Below, one piece after another: positions 42,796-49,247 of a stretch of 49,247 nucleotides of DNA. Location of the stretch: assembly GCF_004519315.1 (NCBI RefSeq), contig NZ_SOZE01000040.1, forward strand, positions 1-49,247, in the 5' to 3' direction. The notes under the pieces are model-generated. The model worked only from the letters and a program-made list of their open reading frames with translations, searched no databases and had not been told where the DNA came from. Position 1 is the stretch's first letter; each line of letters begins with the position of its first letter. The position numbers were made by a program, and so were the translations under genes. Source of the DNA: Mucilaginibacter psychrotolerans. GTDB taxonomy: Bacteria > Bacteroidota > Bacteroidia > Sphingobacteriales > Sphingobacteriaceae.

Positions 42796-42987
42796 TTACT
42801 TCGGCAACCTCTCTTTCAGCAACCTAAACCTGTACCGAAGCCATATCTTCAACCCGAAGTTTTTTAGGATGAGGCCTGACTTATCCCGCTCGAATGCGGC
42901 GACGATAGCATGCGATGATAGACCGTCATGGCTGTGGTCGGCAATGATGTAATCCCATTCCCCGGTGATATGCCACAATGCCCGCAT
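42796..42987 (-). pseudogene. unrecognised coding fragment (63 codons)
   Basis: An open frame ending in a basic tail (LRYRFRLLKERLPK) with a GEWDYIIADHSHDG stretch. An in-frame stop lies three codons before its ATG. It abuts the end of the homology of the decayed lipoprotein copy and overlaps that copy's fused frame. It looks like the 3' end of some other gene joined by a deletion, but I cannot name it. It may also be non-coding. Confidence 0.25.
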
Positions 42988-43114
42988 CCAGGCACTTTAA
43001 TTGAAAGGATTGGTTATTGGGCGTTATGGATATGCTGATGGTATTGTGCTGCGGTTTTGGGCTGCAGGAGAAGAGGAAAAGGAGGAGGAGGAGAACTACA
43101 AGAAATCTTTTCAT
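42926..43114 (-). pseudogene. decayed partial copy of the small lipoprotein gene
   Basis: The first ~35 codons repeat the lipoprotein at 41554-41973: MKRFLVVLLLLLFLFSCSP then QHNTISISITPNNQSFQLK. Homology then stops near 43000 and the frame runs into unrelated sequence, ending at 42926. The signal peptide and lipobox are intact, but the mature domain is missing. I infer a duplication followed by deletion. Confidence 0.65.
43015..43114. repeat. direct repeat, decayed copy
   Basis: Near-identical to 41880-41973 in the same orientation. Differences by eye: four substitutions in the first ~73 aligned bases and a 6-bp indel near the start codon. Confidence 0.8.
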
Positions 43115-43419
43115 AATTGGCGTACTTGTCTTTATGCAAAATTAAACAGAAATTCGACAGCGAAATCAAGCAGGTAACCTTATAGCTACCAAGCTAAACT
43201 AAATGAAGGACGTTAAGCTTAAACCGGAACATATTTTAAGGCTTATACTCCGATAGGCGGTTGCATAGCACCTGCCTATAATTACAGTTGACGGCATGCC
43301 CGTAATTTGATGCATTGTGAACAAACAATCAACGAGTTAGAAGCGGCTGGTAATTTTTTCCGGAACATAAAGCGATGATTATTAACGACCCTTTAAACAA
43401 TGAATAATACAGATTTTTT
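43115..43419. other. 305-bp intergenic region before the glycan block
   Basis: AT-rich sequence with no gene, hairpin terminator or exact promoter match seen. It presumably holds the promoter of the GT-B-like gene. Confidence 0.4.
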
Positions 43420-44364
43420 ATGGCGAAGAAAAATATAATAAGTAAACTCTACTTAAAATATAGCGATAAAAAAGCCTACAAGCTGTATAAACAAGAACTG
43501 GTAAACTTAAAACACGCCCGGTTTGAAGCCGAATTAAAAAGCAGCACATCCTTAATTGGTCCACAAAAAATAAAAGCATTTGCACTGGTAAATAAATGCA
43601 TCGATTTTAATCACAGCGGCAATGCGGGCGACATTATTTACGCCTTAGCTACGTTGAAACGCATACACCAGATAGCAGGCATCCCTTTAAACCTTTATCT
43701 TAAATTAAACAGGCCATCAACCATATCACCCGATCTGGTGCATCCGTTGGGCAATGTGATGCTGAATGCCAGGATGGTTCAAATGCTTATTCCATTAATA
43801 CAATCGCAGCCTTACATCAATATTTGCGATGTAAACAACAATGTTAAAGTAGACATTGATCTGGATTTTTTCAGGGCCAGTATTATACCGCAGGATAGAG
43901 GAAATATTGCGCATTGGTGTGGTTACACCACCGGGATTACTCCCAGGCTTTGGCAAAGCTGGCTAACCGTAGATGCGAATAAAAATTATGGCGATGATAT
44001 AGTAGTTGCCCGTAGCGAACGGTATAGGAATAGTATGATAGATTATTCTTTTTTAAGCAGGTACGATAAAATTAAGTTCATCGGGGTTGAATCGGAGTTT
44101 AAAGATATTCAAAAAGCTATCCCGCATATCCAATGGGTACAAGTAAATGATTTTTTGCAAATGGCGCAAATAATTGCCGGGTGTAAATTTTTCATTGGTA
44201 ACCAGTCGTTCCCGTATTCACTTGCCGAAGCGCTAAAGGTAAAACGTATTTTGGAGGTTTGTGTAGAAGTTATAAATGTTGTGCCCGAAGGAGACGTTGG
44301 TTACGATTTTATTTTCCAGGAACACTTTGAAGCACTGGTTCAGGAGTTGGATGCCGGTTCATGA
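43420..44364 (+). CDS. GT-B-like (heptosyltransferase-type) protein
   Basis: A 314-residue cytoplasmic protein. HSGNAGDIIYALATLKRI resembles the N-terminal glycine-rich loop of GT-B/ADP-heptose-type glycosyltransferases, and KFFIGNQSFPYSLAEALKVKRIL resembles their C-terminal nucleotide-sugar region (the usual GxDSG-like loop). The fit is partial, so the transferase role is an inference. It is 84 nt upstream of the MsbA-like exporter gene. Confidence 0.6.
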   Translation: MAKKNIISKLYLKYSDKKAYKLYKQELVNLKHARFEAELKSSTSLIGPQKIKAFALVNKCIDFNHSGNAGDIIYALATLKRIHQIAGIPLNLYLKLNRPSTISPDLVHPLGNVMLNARMVQMLIPLIQSQPYINICDVNNNVKVDIDLDFFRASIIPQDRGNIAHWCGYTTGITPRLWQSWLTVDANKNYGDDIVVARSERYRNSMIDYSFLSRYDKIKFIGVESEFKDIQKAIPHIQWVQVNDFLQMAQIIAGCKFFIGNQSFPYSLAEALKVKRILEVCVEVINVVPEGDVGYDFIFQEHFEALVQELDAGS

Positions 44365-44422
44365 GGCTGCTTGTATCAATTAACGTTAAAACCGCGTTCT
44401 ATAACCTTATCTATAATTAAGC

Positions 44423-44430
44423 TAACTTTG
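44423..44430 (+). promoter_or_regulatory. putative -7 element of the ABC exporter gene
   Basis: TAACTTTG, an exact TAnnTTTG match 18 nt before the ATG. The -33 position has no good match. Confidence 0.4.
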
Positions 44431-44448
44431 TAGCCTATCCTATTTTTA

Positions 44449-46278
44449 ATGAAGACCTATTTTCGTCTGCTTTCTTTTGCCAAACCAATCGGGAAATTTG
44501 CTGTACCGTATATTATTTGCACCATCCTATACGTAGTTTTCAGCACGTCGGTAATTGTACTGATAGGGCCGTTGCTAAATACATTGTTCCATATCGGAAC
44601 CGATGCCGCCGCATTAAAACCTACAGGCAAACCATCCCTGTTCGATTTCTCCGGCTATTTCAACTACTACCTCGACTACTTTTTGCACACTTACGATAAG
44701 TGGACCGCCCTTAAATTTGTGTGCGTGGTGTTGGTTGTTTCGGTGTTTTTAGGTAATTTCTTCCGTTATCTTGCGCAACGTATTATGGAAAACCTGCGGG
44801 TTTATACGCTGCATAACCTGCGCAAAGCTGTGTTTGAAAATGTGATGAACATGCACATGGCTTATTTTAATAACGAGCGCAAAGGCGATATCATTACCAA
44901 AGTAGCATCAGATGTGCAGGTGGTACAATTTTCGGTAACGGCTACATTGCAGGTGGTTTTTAAAGAACCGATGCAGCTCATCGGGTTTTTATATGTTTTG
45001 TTTCGATACTCCGTAAACCTTACGCTTATCTCGTTAATCGTGCTGCCGCTTTCGGGCTTTATTATATCGCGTATTGTAAAGCGTTTAAAAGCACAAGCTA
45101 TATCCGGGCAGGAGACTTATAGCACTATGATTAGTTATTTGGACGAGGCCCTATCCGGTATTAAAATTGTAAAGGCCTTTAACGCTACCGATTTTGTTAA
45201 AGAGCGTTTCGAGAACGAGAACACCACCTATTCGAGGATTACTAAATCGATAGCCAAGCGCCAGCAGATGGCCTCGCCCGTATCGGAGGCACTGTCTATC
45301 ACCATGGTGGCTTTTATATTGCTTTATGGGGGCTATCGGGTATTCAATAATACGTCAGAACTTTCTCCGGGCGATTTCGTGGCCTATATAGCCGTTTTCT
45401 CGCAACTGATGCGTCCCGCCAAGGCTATTACAGATTCGTTCAGTAATATCCACTCGGGCATAGCAGCCGGCGAGCGTGTATTGGATTTAATAGATGAGAA
45501 GCCTGAAATTACCGATGCTAAAAACGCCGTCGCATTAACTGGTTTTGAAGATGCTATCCGTTTCGAAAATGTAACTTTCGCCTACCAGGAGAGACAAGTT
45601 TTATCTAACGTAAATATTACCATCCCCAAAGGGAAATCGGTGGCACTGGTTGGCCCATCGGGCGGCGGAAAATCCACCATGATGGATCTGATACCCCGCT
45701 TTATGGACCCACAAGAAGGCTGTATTACGGTAGATGGCGAAGATATCAAACACGTAACTGCCTATTCTTTACGCGCCCTAATGGGCGTGGTAAACCAGGA
45801 ATCGCTACTGTTTAACGATACCATTTATAACAATATCGCCTTCGGTAAAAAAGATGTAAAGCCCGAAGAGGTAGAGGCCGCTGCCCGCATTGCCAACGCC
45901 CATAACTTTATTTTGGAAACCGATAAGGGCTACGATACCAATGTAGGCGACAGAGGCGCTAAACTCTCGGGCGGGCAACGGCAGCGTATTTGCATAGCCC
46001 GCGCCGTGTTGAGCAACCCACCAATAATGCTGTTAGACGAGGCTACATCTGCTCTGGATACCGAATCGGAAAAGCTGGTACAGGATGCCTTGAATAACCT
46101 GATGAAAAATCGCACATCGCTTATTATTGCCCATCGTTTAAGTACTATCCAAAATGCCGATATGATAATTGTACTGGAAAGCGGAAAGGTTGTAGAACAA
46201 GGCAATCACCAGGAATTGATGGCCAATAACGGCTTATACCGCAAGTTGATTGATATGCAAACCTTTAACGAAAATTAG
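44449..46278 (+). CDS. ABC transporter, fused permease and ATP-binding domains (MsbA-like)
   Basis: A 609-residue half-transporter that would act as a homodimer, flipping a lipid-linked or glycolipid substrate. An exporter-type membrane domain with six helices (about 1-330) contains RVYTLHNLRKAVFENVMNMHM and EALSGIKIVKAFNA. The ATPase domain has Walker A GPSGGGKST (about 401), signature LSGGQRQR (about 505), Walker B IMLLDEATSALD (about 525) and the switch His in IAHRLST (about 560). Neighbouring glycosyltransferase-like genes support a surface-glycan or LPS-precursor role. Confidence 0.93.
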   Translation: MKTYFRLLSFAKPIGKFAVPYIICTILYVVFSTSVIVLIGPLLNTLFHIGTDAAALKPTGKPSLFDFSGYFNYYLDYFLHTYDKWTALKFVCVVLVVSVFLGNFFRYLAQRIMENLRVYTLHNLRKAVFENVMNMHMAYFNNERKGDIITKVASDVQVVQFSVTATLQVVFKEPMQLIGFLYVLFRYSVNLTLISLIVLPLSGFIISRIVKRLKAQAISGQETYSTMISYLDEALSGIKIVKAFNATDFVKERFENENTTYSRITKSIAKRQQMASPVSEALSITMVAFILLYGGYRVFNNTSELSPGDFVAYIAVFSQLMRPAKAITDSFSNIHSGIAAGERVLDLIDEKPEITDAKNAVALTGFEDAIRFENVTFAYQERQVLSNVNITIPKGKSVALVGPSGGGKSTMMDLIPRFMDPQEGCITVDGEDIKHVTAYSLRALMGVVNQESLLFNDTIYNNIAFGKKDVKPEEVEAAARIANAHNFILETDKGYDTNVGDRGAKLSGGQRQRICIARAVLSNPPIMLLDEATSALDTESEKLVQDALNNLMKNRTSLIIAHRLSTIQNADMIIVLESGKVVEQGNHQELMANNGLYRKLIDMQTFNEN

Positions 46279-46291
46279 GACGATAACGGTT

Positions 46292-47101
46292 ATGACACAG
46301 GGAACCCAAAAAGTAGCCGTTGTTATTCCATTTTATCGCGATACCATTTCGGCATTTGAACAAATAGCCCTGGAGCAATGCTATAATGTACTTGCTGCAT
46401 ATCCCATAGTCGCGATAAAACCAAAAAGCCTTTTACTACCGGCGGCTTTGCAGGGCTTTAACTTTACAAACACCATAAATTTTGAGGATAAATACTTTGA
46501 TGGGATAAAAGGATACAATACCCTGATGCTCTCCGCTGATTTTTATGAGACCTTCCTCGGTTATGAGTACATCCTTGTATACCAGTTGGATGCCTTTGTA
46601 TTTAAAGATGAACTGGCCGACTGGTGCAGCCGCAATTACGACTACATTGGCGCACCCTGGTTAAAACGAAAAACCTACGGCCCGCTAAAGGATAAATTTT
46701 ACGCATTTAAATATTACCTGCACACCCGCTTTGATTTAAAAAAAGATGGGATACCTACTACCGAGCAGTTTTATAACCGGGTTGGCAATGGTGGTTTCTC
46801 TTTAAGACGCGTAAAAAAGTTTCATGATTTAAGTGTGCTTTTGCGCGACGAAGCTTTGCATTACCTCCGCCAGAACAACCATCGCTTTAACGAGGATGCT
46901 TTTTGGAGCATTGCCGTAAACCGCCGGCAAAAGAGTCTGCATATACCCCACTATAAGGTTGCTGCGGGATTTTCGGTAGAGTTTGAACCCGACCGGGCAT
47001 GGCAAATAAACAAAGGTAATTTACCCTTTGGATGCCATGCCTGGGATTTATACCTGGATTACTGGCGACCTGTTTTTAAGCAATATGGCTACGATATTTG
47101 A
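46292..47101 (+). CDS. DUF5672 domain-containing protein
   Basis: A 269-residue protein of a family often found in glycan loci. Seen: VAVVIPFYRDTISAFEQ, then YEYILVYQLDAFVFKDEL with an acidic DAF centre, DYIGAPWLKRK, and NRVGNGGFSLRRVKKF. The GNGGFSLR and IGAPW stretches are typical and suggest a GT-A-like fold (inference). I use the ATG at 46292, 13 nt after the exporter stop; an upstream ATG at 46250 lies inside the exporter gene. Confidence 0.85.
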   Translation: MTQGTQKVAVVIPFYRDTISAFEQIALEQCYNVLAAYPIVAIKPKSLLLPAALQGFNFTNTINFEDKYFDGIKGYNTLMLSADFYETFLGYEYILVYQLDAFVFKDELADWCSRNYDYIGAPWLKRKTYGPLKDKFYAFKYYLHTRFDLKKDGIPTTEQFYNRVGNGGFSLRRVKKFHDLSVLLRDEALHYLRQNNHRFNEDAFWSIAVNRRQKSLHIPHYKVAAGFSVEFEPDRAWQINKGNLPFGCHAWDLYLDYWRPVFKQYGYDI

Positions 47102-47154
47102 GTAGCAACGCGCATGGCGCCAAATCAAGACAGCTATGGCGTGGGATAATAACT

Positions 47155-48048
47155 TTAGGCCATATTTCGCCTACGCTTTAAAACGTACTTTATAAATATG
47201 TAGTAATTGAGCTTGAAGAAGAGTTTACCGTAGCTATTAAAAAATTGGTTATTCCGCCACAATACGTTGTATGCAACCTGCATAGGGAAGCCAAATTGTA
47301 TTAGCTGTTCAATAAAATGTTTGAAGGTCGACTTTTCGCCGCTCATCAATAATTCAGGTGCATGCTCCCCAACAGATAGTGGTAGTTTAGAATGCCATTT
47401 TTCAGAAAATTTTAGGTTATCTGCCATCCATGCCTGATCGTATCTACCTTCTGATAAATGCTTAATTAAAATTTCAAAGGTAACAGCCACAGTATAACTT
47501 TGAGCAACAGACATGGAGAAATCTACATCGTAAACGTGAAAGCCCTTAAAAGTGTCCTGATCGAATTTAATAGCCGATGCTATTGTTTTAGTAGTGGTTA
47601 ACCAAACGCCGTCTACACAGGCAACCTTAGCCAGCTTCTCTTTTTTGGGATTCAAGTAATGAAGGGCATCGTCTGCTTTTTTAAATTTATGGGCTTGAAT
47701 AATGTTCTGATATACCGTTTTGGGGCCTATGCCTGCCCAGGCAGATGGTGTTAAGGGGCGGTAATTGCTTCCTGCCACCCCCACTAAACCTAACTTGGGG
47801 TCTTTAAAAAGGCGCACCAATGTTTTGCCCCAATCTTGCGTACTGATAACAATATCCTCATGAACAAAGCATAAAAGTTCGTACCGGGCGTATGCTACGC
47901 TGTCATTGTAAACTTCACAGATGCCTTTTGTACTATTCCTGTTATCGGTAGCGATTATTTCAAAAGGTATGCCAATAGTAGCGCTGATGTTTTCTTTTAC
48001 AGCTGCTAAAAGCACGGGATCGATAGAGCATATTATTATTGAAATCAT
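47155..48048 (-). CDS. glycosyltransferase family 2-like protein
   Basis: A 297-residue protein with a GT-A-type beginning (MISIIICSIDPVLLAAVKENI, EIIATDNRNSTKGICEVYN) and the acidic YELLCFVHEDIVIST motif where GT2 enzymes have DxD. It also has VDGVWLTTTKTIA and FHVYDVDFSMSVAQ. The start at 48048 removes an unlikely 31-residue extension. It converges on the DUF5672 gene with 53 nt between the stops and no terminator visible. Confidence 0.8.
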   Translation of the reverse strand: MISIIICSIDPVLLAAVKENISATIGIPFEIIATDNRNSTKGICEVYNDSVAYARYELLCFVHEDIVISTQDWGKTLVRLFKDPKLGLVGVAGSNYRPLTPSAWAGIGPKTVYQNIIQAHKFKKADDALHYLNPKKEKLAKVACVDGVWLTTTKTIASAIKFDQDTFKGFHVYDVDFSMSVAQSYTVAVTFEILIKHLSEGRYDQAWMADNLKFSEKWHSKLPLSVGEHAPELLMSGEKSTFKHFIEQLIQFGFPMQVAYNVLWRNNQFFNSYGKLFFKLNYYIFIKYVLKRRRNMA

Positions 48049-48100
48049 AAATAAACAGAGCTTTACTTTAGGAAAAAGCAACCAAATACCCGCGTTTAAG

Positions 48101-48108
48101 CAAATATA
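48101..48108 (-). promoter_or_regulatory. putative -7 element of the GT2-like gene
   Basis: Minus-strand TATATTTG, exact TAnnTTTG, 52 nt before the ATG at 48048 and downstream of the beta-barrel gene's terminator. Confidence 0.4.
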
Positions 48109-48139
48109 GCAATATATCCTTAAGGTTTTACCTATACGC

Positions 48140-48168
48140 AAAAAGCTGTAGGATCGCTACAGCTTTTT
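48140..48168 (-). terminator. rho-independent terminator of the beta-barrel gene
   Basis: Perfect 12-bp stem AAAAAGCTGTAG (48140-48151) with CTACAGCTTTTT (48157-48168) and a 5-nt loop. The stem's A/T ends give a T-tract in both directions. Confidence 0.85.
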
Positions 48169-48192
48169 ACGTGTAATATTGTTTCTCAACTT

Positions 48193-48885
48193 TTACTGAA
48201 ACTTAAACCCTAAGCCAATCTGGAAAACCTGGTTGCGGTAATCGGGGATGGCCGAGTTATTGTCGCCACGGTTTTGGTTAAAATCGAGCGCATAGCGGAA
48301 ACGAAGTTCGGCATTGCGGTTAAGGTCGAAACCTACGCCGATAAGGCCCGATAGGTAACTTTTATCGCGCAGGCCATCGTAATTGTCGCGGTAGATGGTG
48401 CTGAAGCCATCATCATAAGTGTTGCGTGTTGAGGTCTGAAACGTCAACTGCGGACCAACCACAATGTTGAAGCCGCGCGTTACGCGCAGTTTGGCCAATA
48501 GCGGGATATCGATAAAATTGGTGCGCTGGCGAAAGGTGCCATCGGGTGTTTCGGCCTTATAGCCTTTTTGCGAAAACAAAATCTCCGGCGCGAAAGAAAG
48601 CGGGTAAGCAATAGGCACCTCAAAGGTTAAGCCCACGTGCGCACCGGCCACGCTGCTGGTGCTGAAATCGGCGTTGTAGGCATCAACCGTGTTGCTGATG
48701 TTGAGGCCGCCCGCAATACCTATTTTGGGTTTGTACCAATCATCCTGCTGGCGGTAGTGCTGGGGCTGCTGCTGCCTGGGCAAATGCCTTACTACGCGGC
48801 GCGGGTAACGGCGGGGGCCATCCTGCGCATTGGCCGAAGCTGCTATGGTAAGCAGTCCGATAGCTAAAAAGAGTAATTTTTTCAT
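48193..48885 (-). CDS. outer-membrane beta-barrel protein (PorT-like family)
   Basis: A 230-residue protein with a Sec signal (KKLLFLAIGLLTIAASANAQ), a basic Gln/Arg-rich stretch (YPRRVVRHLPRQQQPQHYRQ), and then a barrel with IGIAGGLNISNT, VAGAHVGLTFEVP, SFAPEILFSQKGYK, FIDIPLLAKLRVTRG, FNIVVGPQLTFQ, LSGLIGVGFDLN and a final aromatic strand, QIGLGFKFQ. This is the outer-membrane protein beta-barrel domain 2 pattern. Role unknown. ATG 48885 directly precedes the signal peptide; an upstream start at 48909 adds eight polar residues. Confidence 0.88.
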   Translation of the reverse strand: MKKLLFLAIGLLTIAASANAQDGPRRYPRRVVRHLPRQQQPQHYRQQDDWYKPKIGIAGGLNISNTVDAYNADFSTSSVAGAHVGLTFEVPIAYPLSFAPEILFSQKGYKAETPDGTFRQRTNFIDIPLLAKLRVTRGFNIVVGPQLTFQTSTRNTYDDGFSTIYRDNYDGLRDKSYLSGLIGVGFDLNRNAELRFRYALDFNQNRGDNNSAIPDYRNQVFQIGLGFKFQ

Positions 48886-49247
48886 AGTTGAATTGCTTTG
48901 ATTGCCCAAGATCCGGGGGCATTATCCCCGGCTTCGGCATATATTGATGATTTTTTATATCCTATAGAGGGATTATTTTCGTCAAGGTTTATTTTGTGTT
49001 GCGAGAAAATAACGGCATATCGGTTTTGTGCCGTTTTGTTTACAAGAGAGGGGTAAACGGGTTTCAAAACCTGGAGCGTTTGAAACATGGCGGTCATGTC
49101 CGCGTCACGAGTCGACTCACCCCCAGCCCCTTATATGTTTGTTTTTTTGAAAGATTTATCAATTTTGATGCTAAGGAGGGATCCCCCCTGGCACTAAGAT
49201 GCCGACAGAGAGTTTCTCCTCCATCAAGTTGAGTTCGGGGTATAACT
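48886..49247. other. 362-bp terminal region without a recognised gene
   Basis: No convincing coding frame, RNA gene or promoter match. Near 49172-49190 is a small palindromic GGATCCCCC-type stretch. The right end of the window cuts this region. Confidence 0.4.

Noticed and set aside
49172..49190. GGATCCCCC-type palindromic stretch near the right edge
   Set aside because: Short, without a T-tract or adjacent gene; no basis to call it a terminator or site.

Overview
The window looks like chromosomal DNA of a Bacteroidota bacterium, most likely Sphingobacteriaceae (Mucilaginibacter/Pedobacter-like; the family is an inference). The signs are a SusC/SusD outer-membrane pair, a T9SS-type C-terminal sorting domain, a separate TonB-ExbB-ExbD-ExbD operon, DUF4159 and DUF5672 proteins, a short NuoG, and repeated matches to the Bacteroidota -7 promoter element TAnnTTTG just upstream of genes. 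No rRNA, tRNA, CRISPR array, prophage or intact insertion sequence was seen.

Layout. (1) 1-6252: a 5'-truncated T9SS-secreted protein gene (+) converges on a susC-susD pair (-); a strong bidirectional hairpin lies between them. (2) 6383-10948 (-): an orphan biotin carrier protein, a DUF4159 protein, the rRNA methyltransferase RsmE, a CorC/HlyC-type membrane protein, inorganic pyrophosphatase and a DedA protein. (3) 11002-24797 (-): a complete 14-subunit nuo operon (nuoA to nuoN, complex I). It carries two extra genes: a Uma2/DUF820 nuclease-like gene between nuoF and nuoG, and a 60-residue membrane protein between nuoE and nuoF. (4) 24875-30701 (-): an energy-transduction cluster of exbB, two exbD, tonB, a small membrane protein, a PstS-like lipoprotein and a TPR protein. 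(5) 31269-36396: a SUI1/YciH-type factor and a UUG-initiated lipid kinase (-) diverge from metK (+). The metK leader contains a SAM-II-like riboswitch. An EamA transporter, a NUDIX hydrolase and a PlsC acyltransferase follow. (6) 36630-41437 (-): rimP-nusA-infB, with an in-frame Pro/Ala repeat in infB. (7) 41554-43114 (-): a VapBC-like toxin-antitoxin pair translationally coupled to a small lipoprotein gene, followed by a degenerate partial second copy of that lipoprotein gene. (8) 43420-48048: a surface-glycan block with a GT-B-like protein, an MsbA-like ABC exporter, a DUF5672 protein and a convergent GT2-like protein. (9) 48193-48885 (-): an outer-membrane beta-barrel protein.

How the genes work together. 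Complex I generates the proton gradient. ExbB/ExbD/TonB draw on that gradient to energise TonB-dependent receptors such as the SusC protein at the start of the window. The PstS-like and TPR genes behind tonB are the least explained part of that machinery. The metK leader suggests feedback control by S-adenosylmethionine. Several genes (nuoA, the Uma2 gene, plsC) have a TAnnTTTG element only 3-8 nt before the start codon, which would predict very short or absent 5' leaders. I found no clear, wholly undescribed multi-gene system. The best candidates for follow-up are the riboswitch, the VapBC-lipoprotein locus with its decayed copy, the TonB-PstS-TPR cluster, and the Uma2 gene inside nuo.
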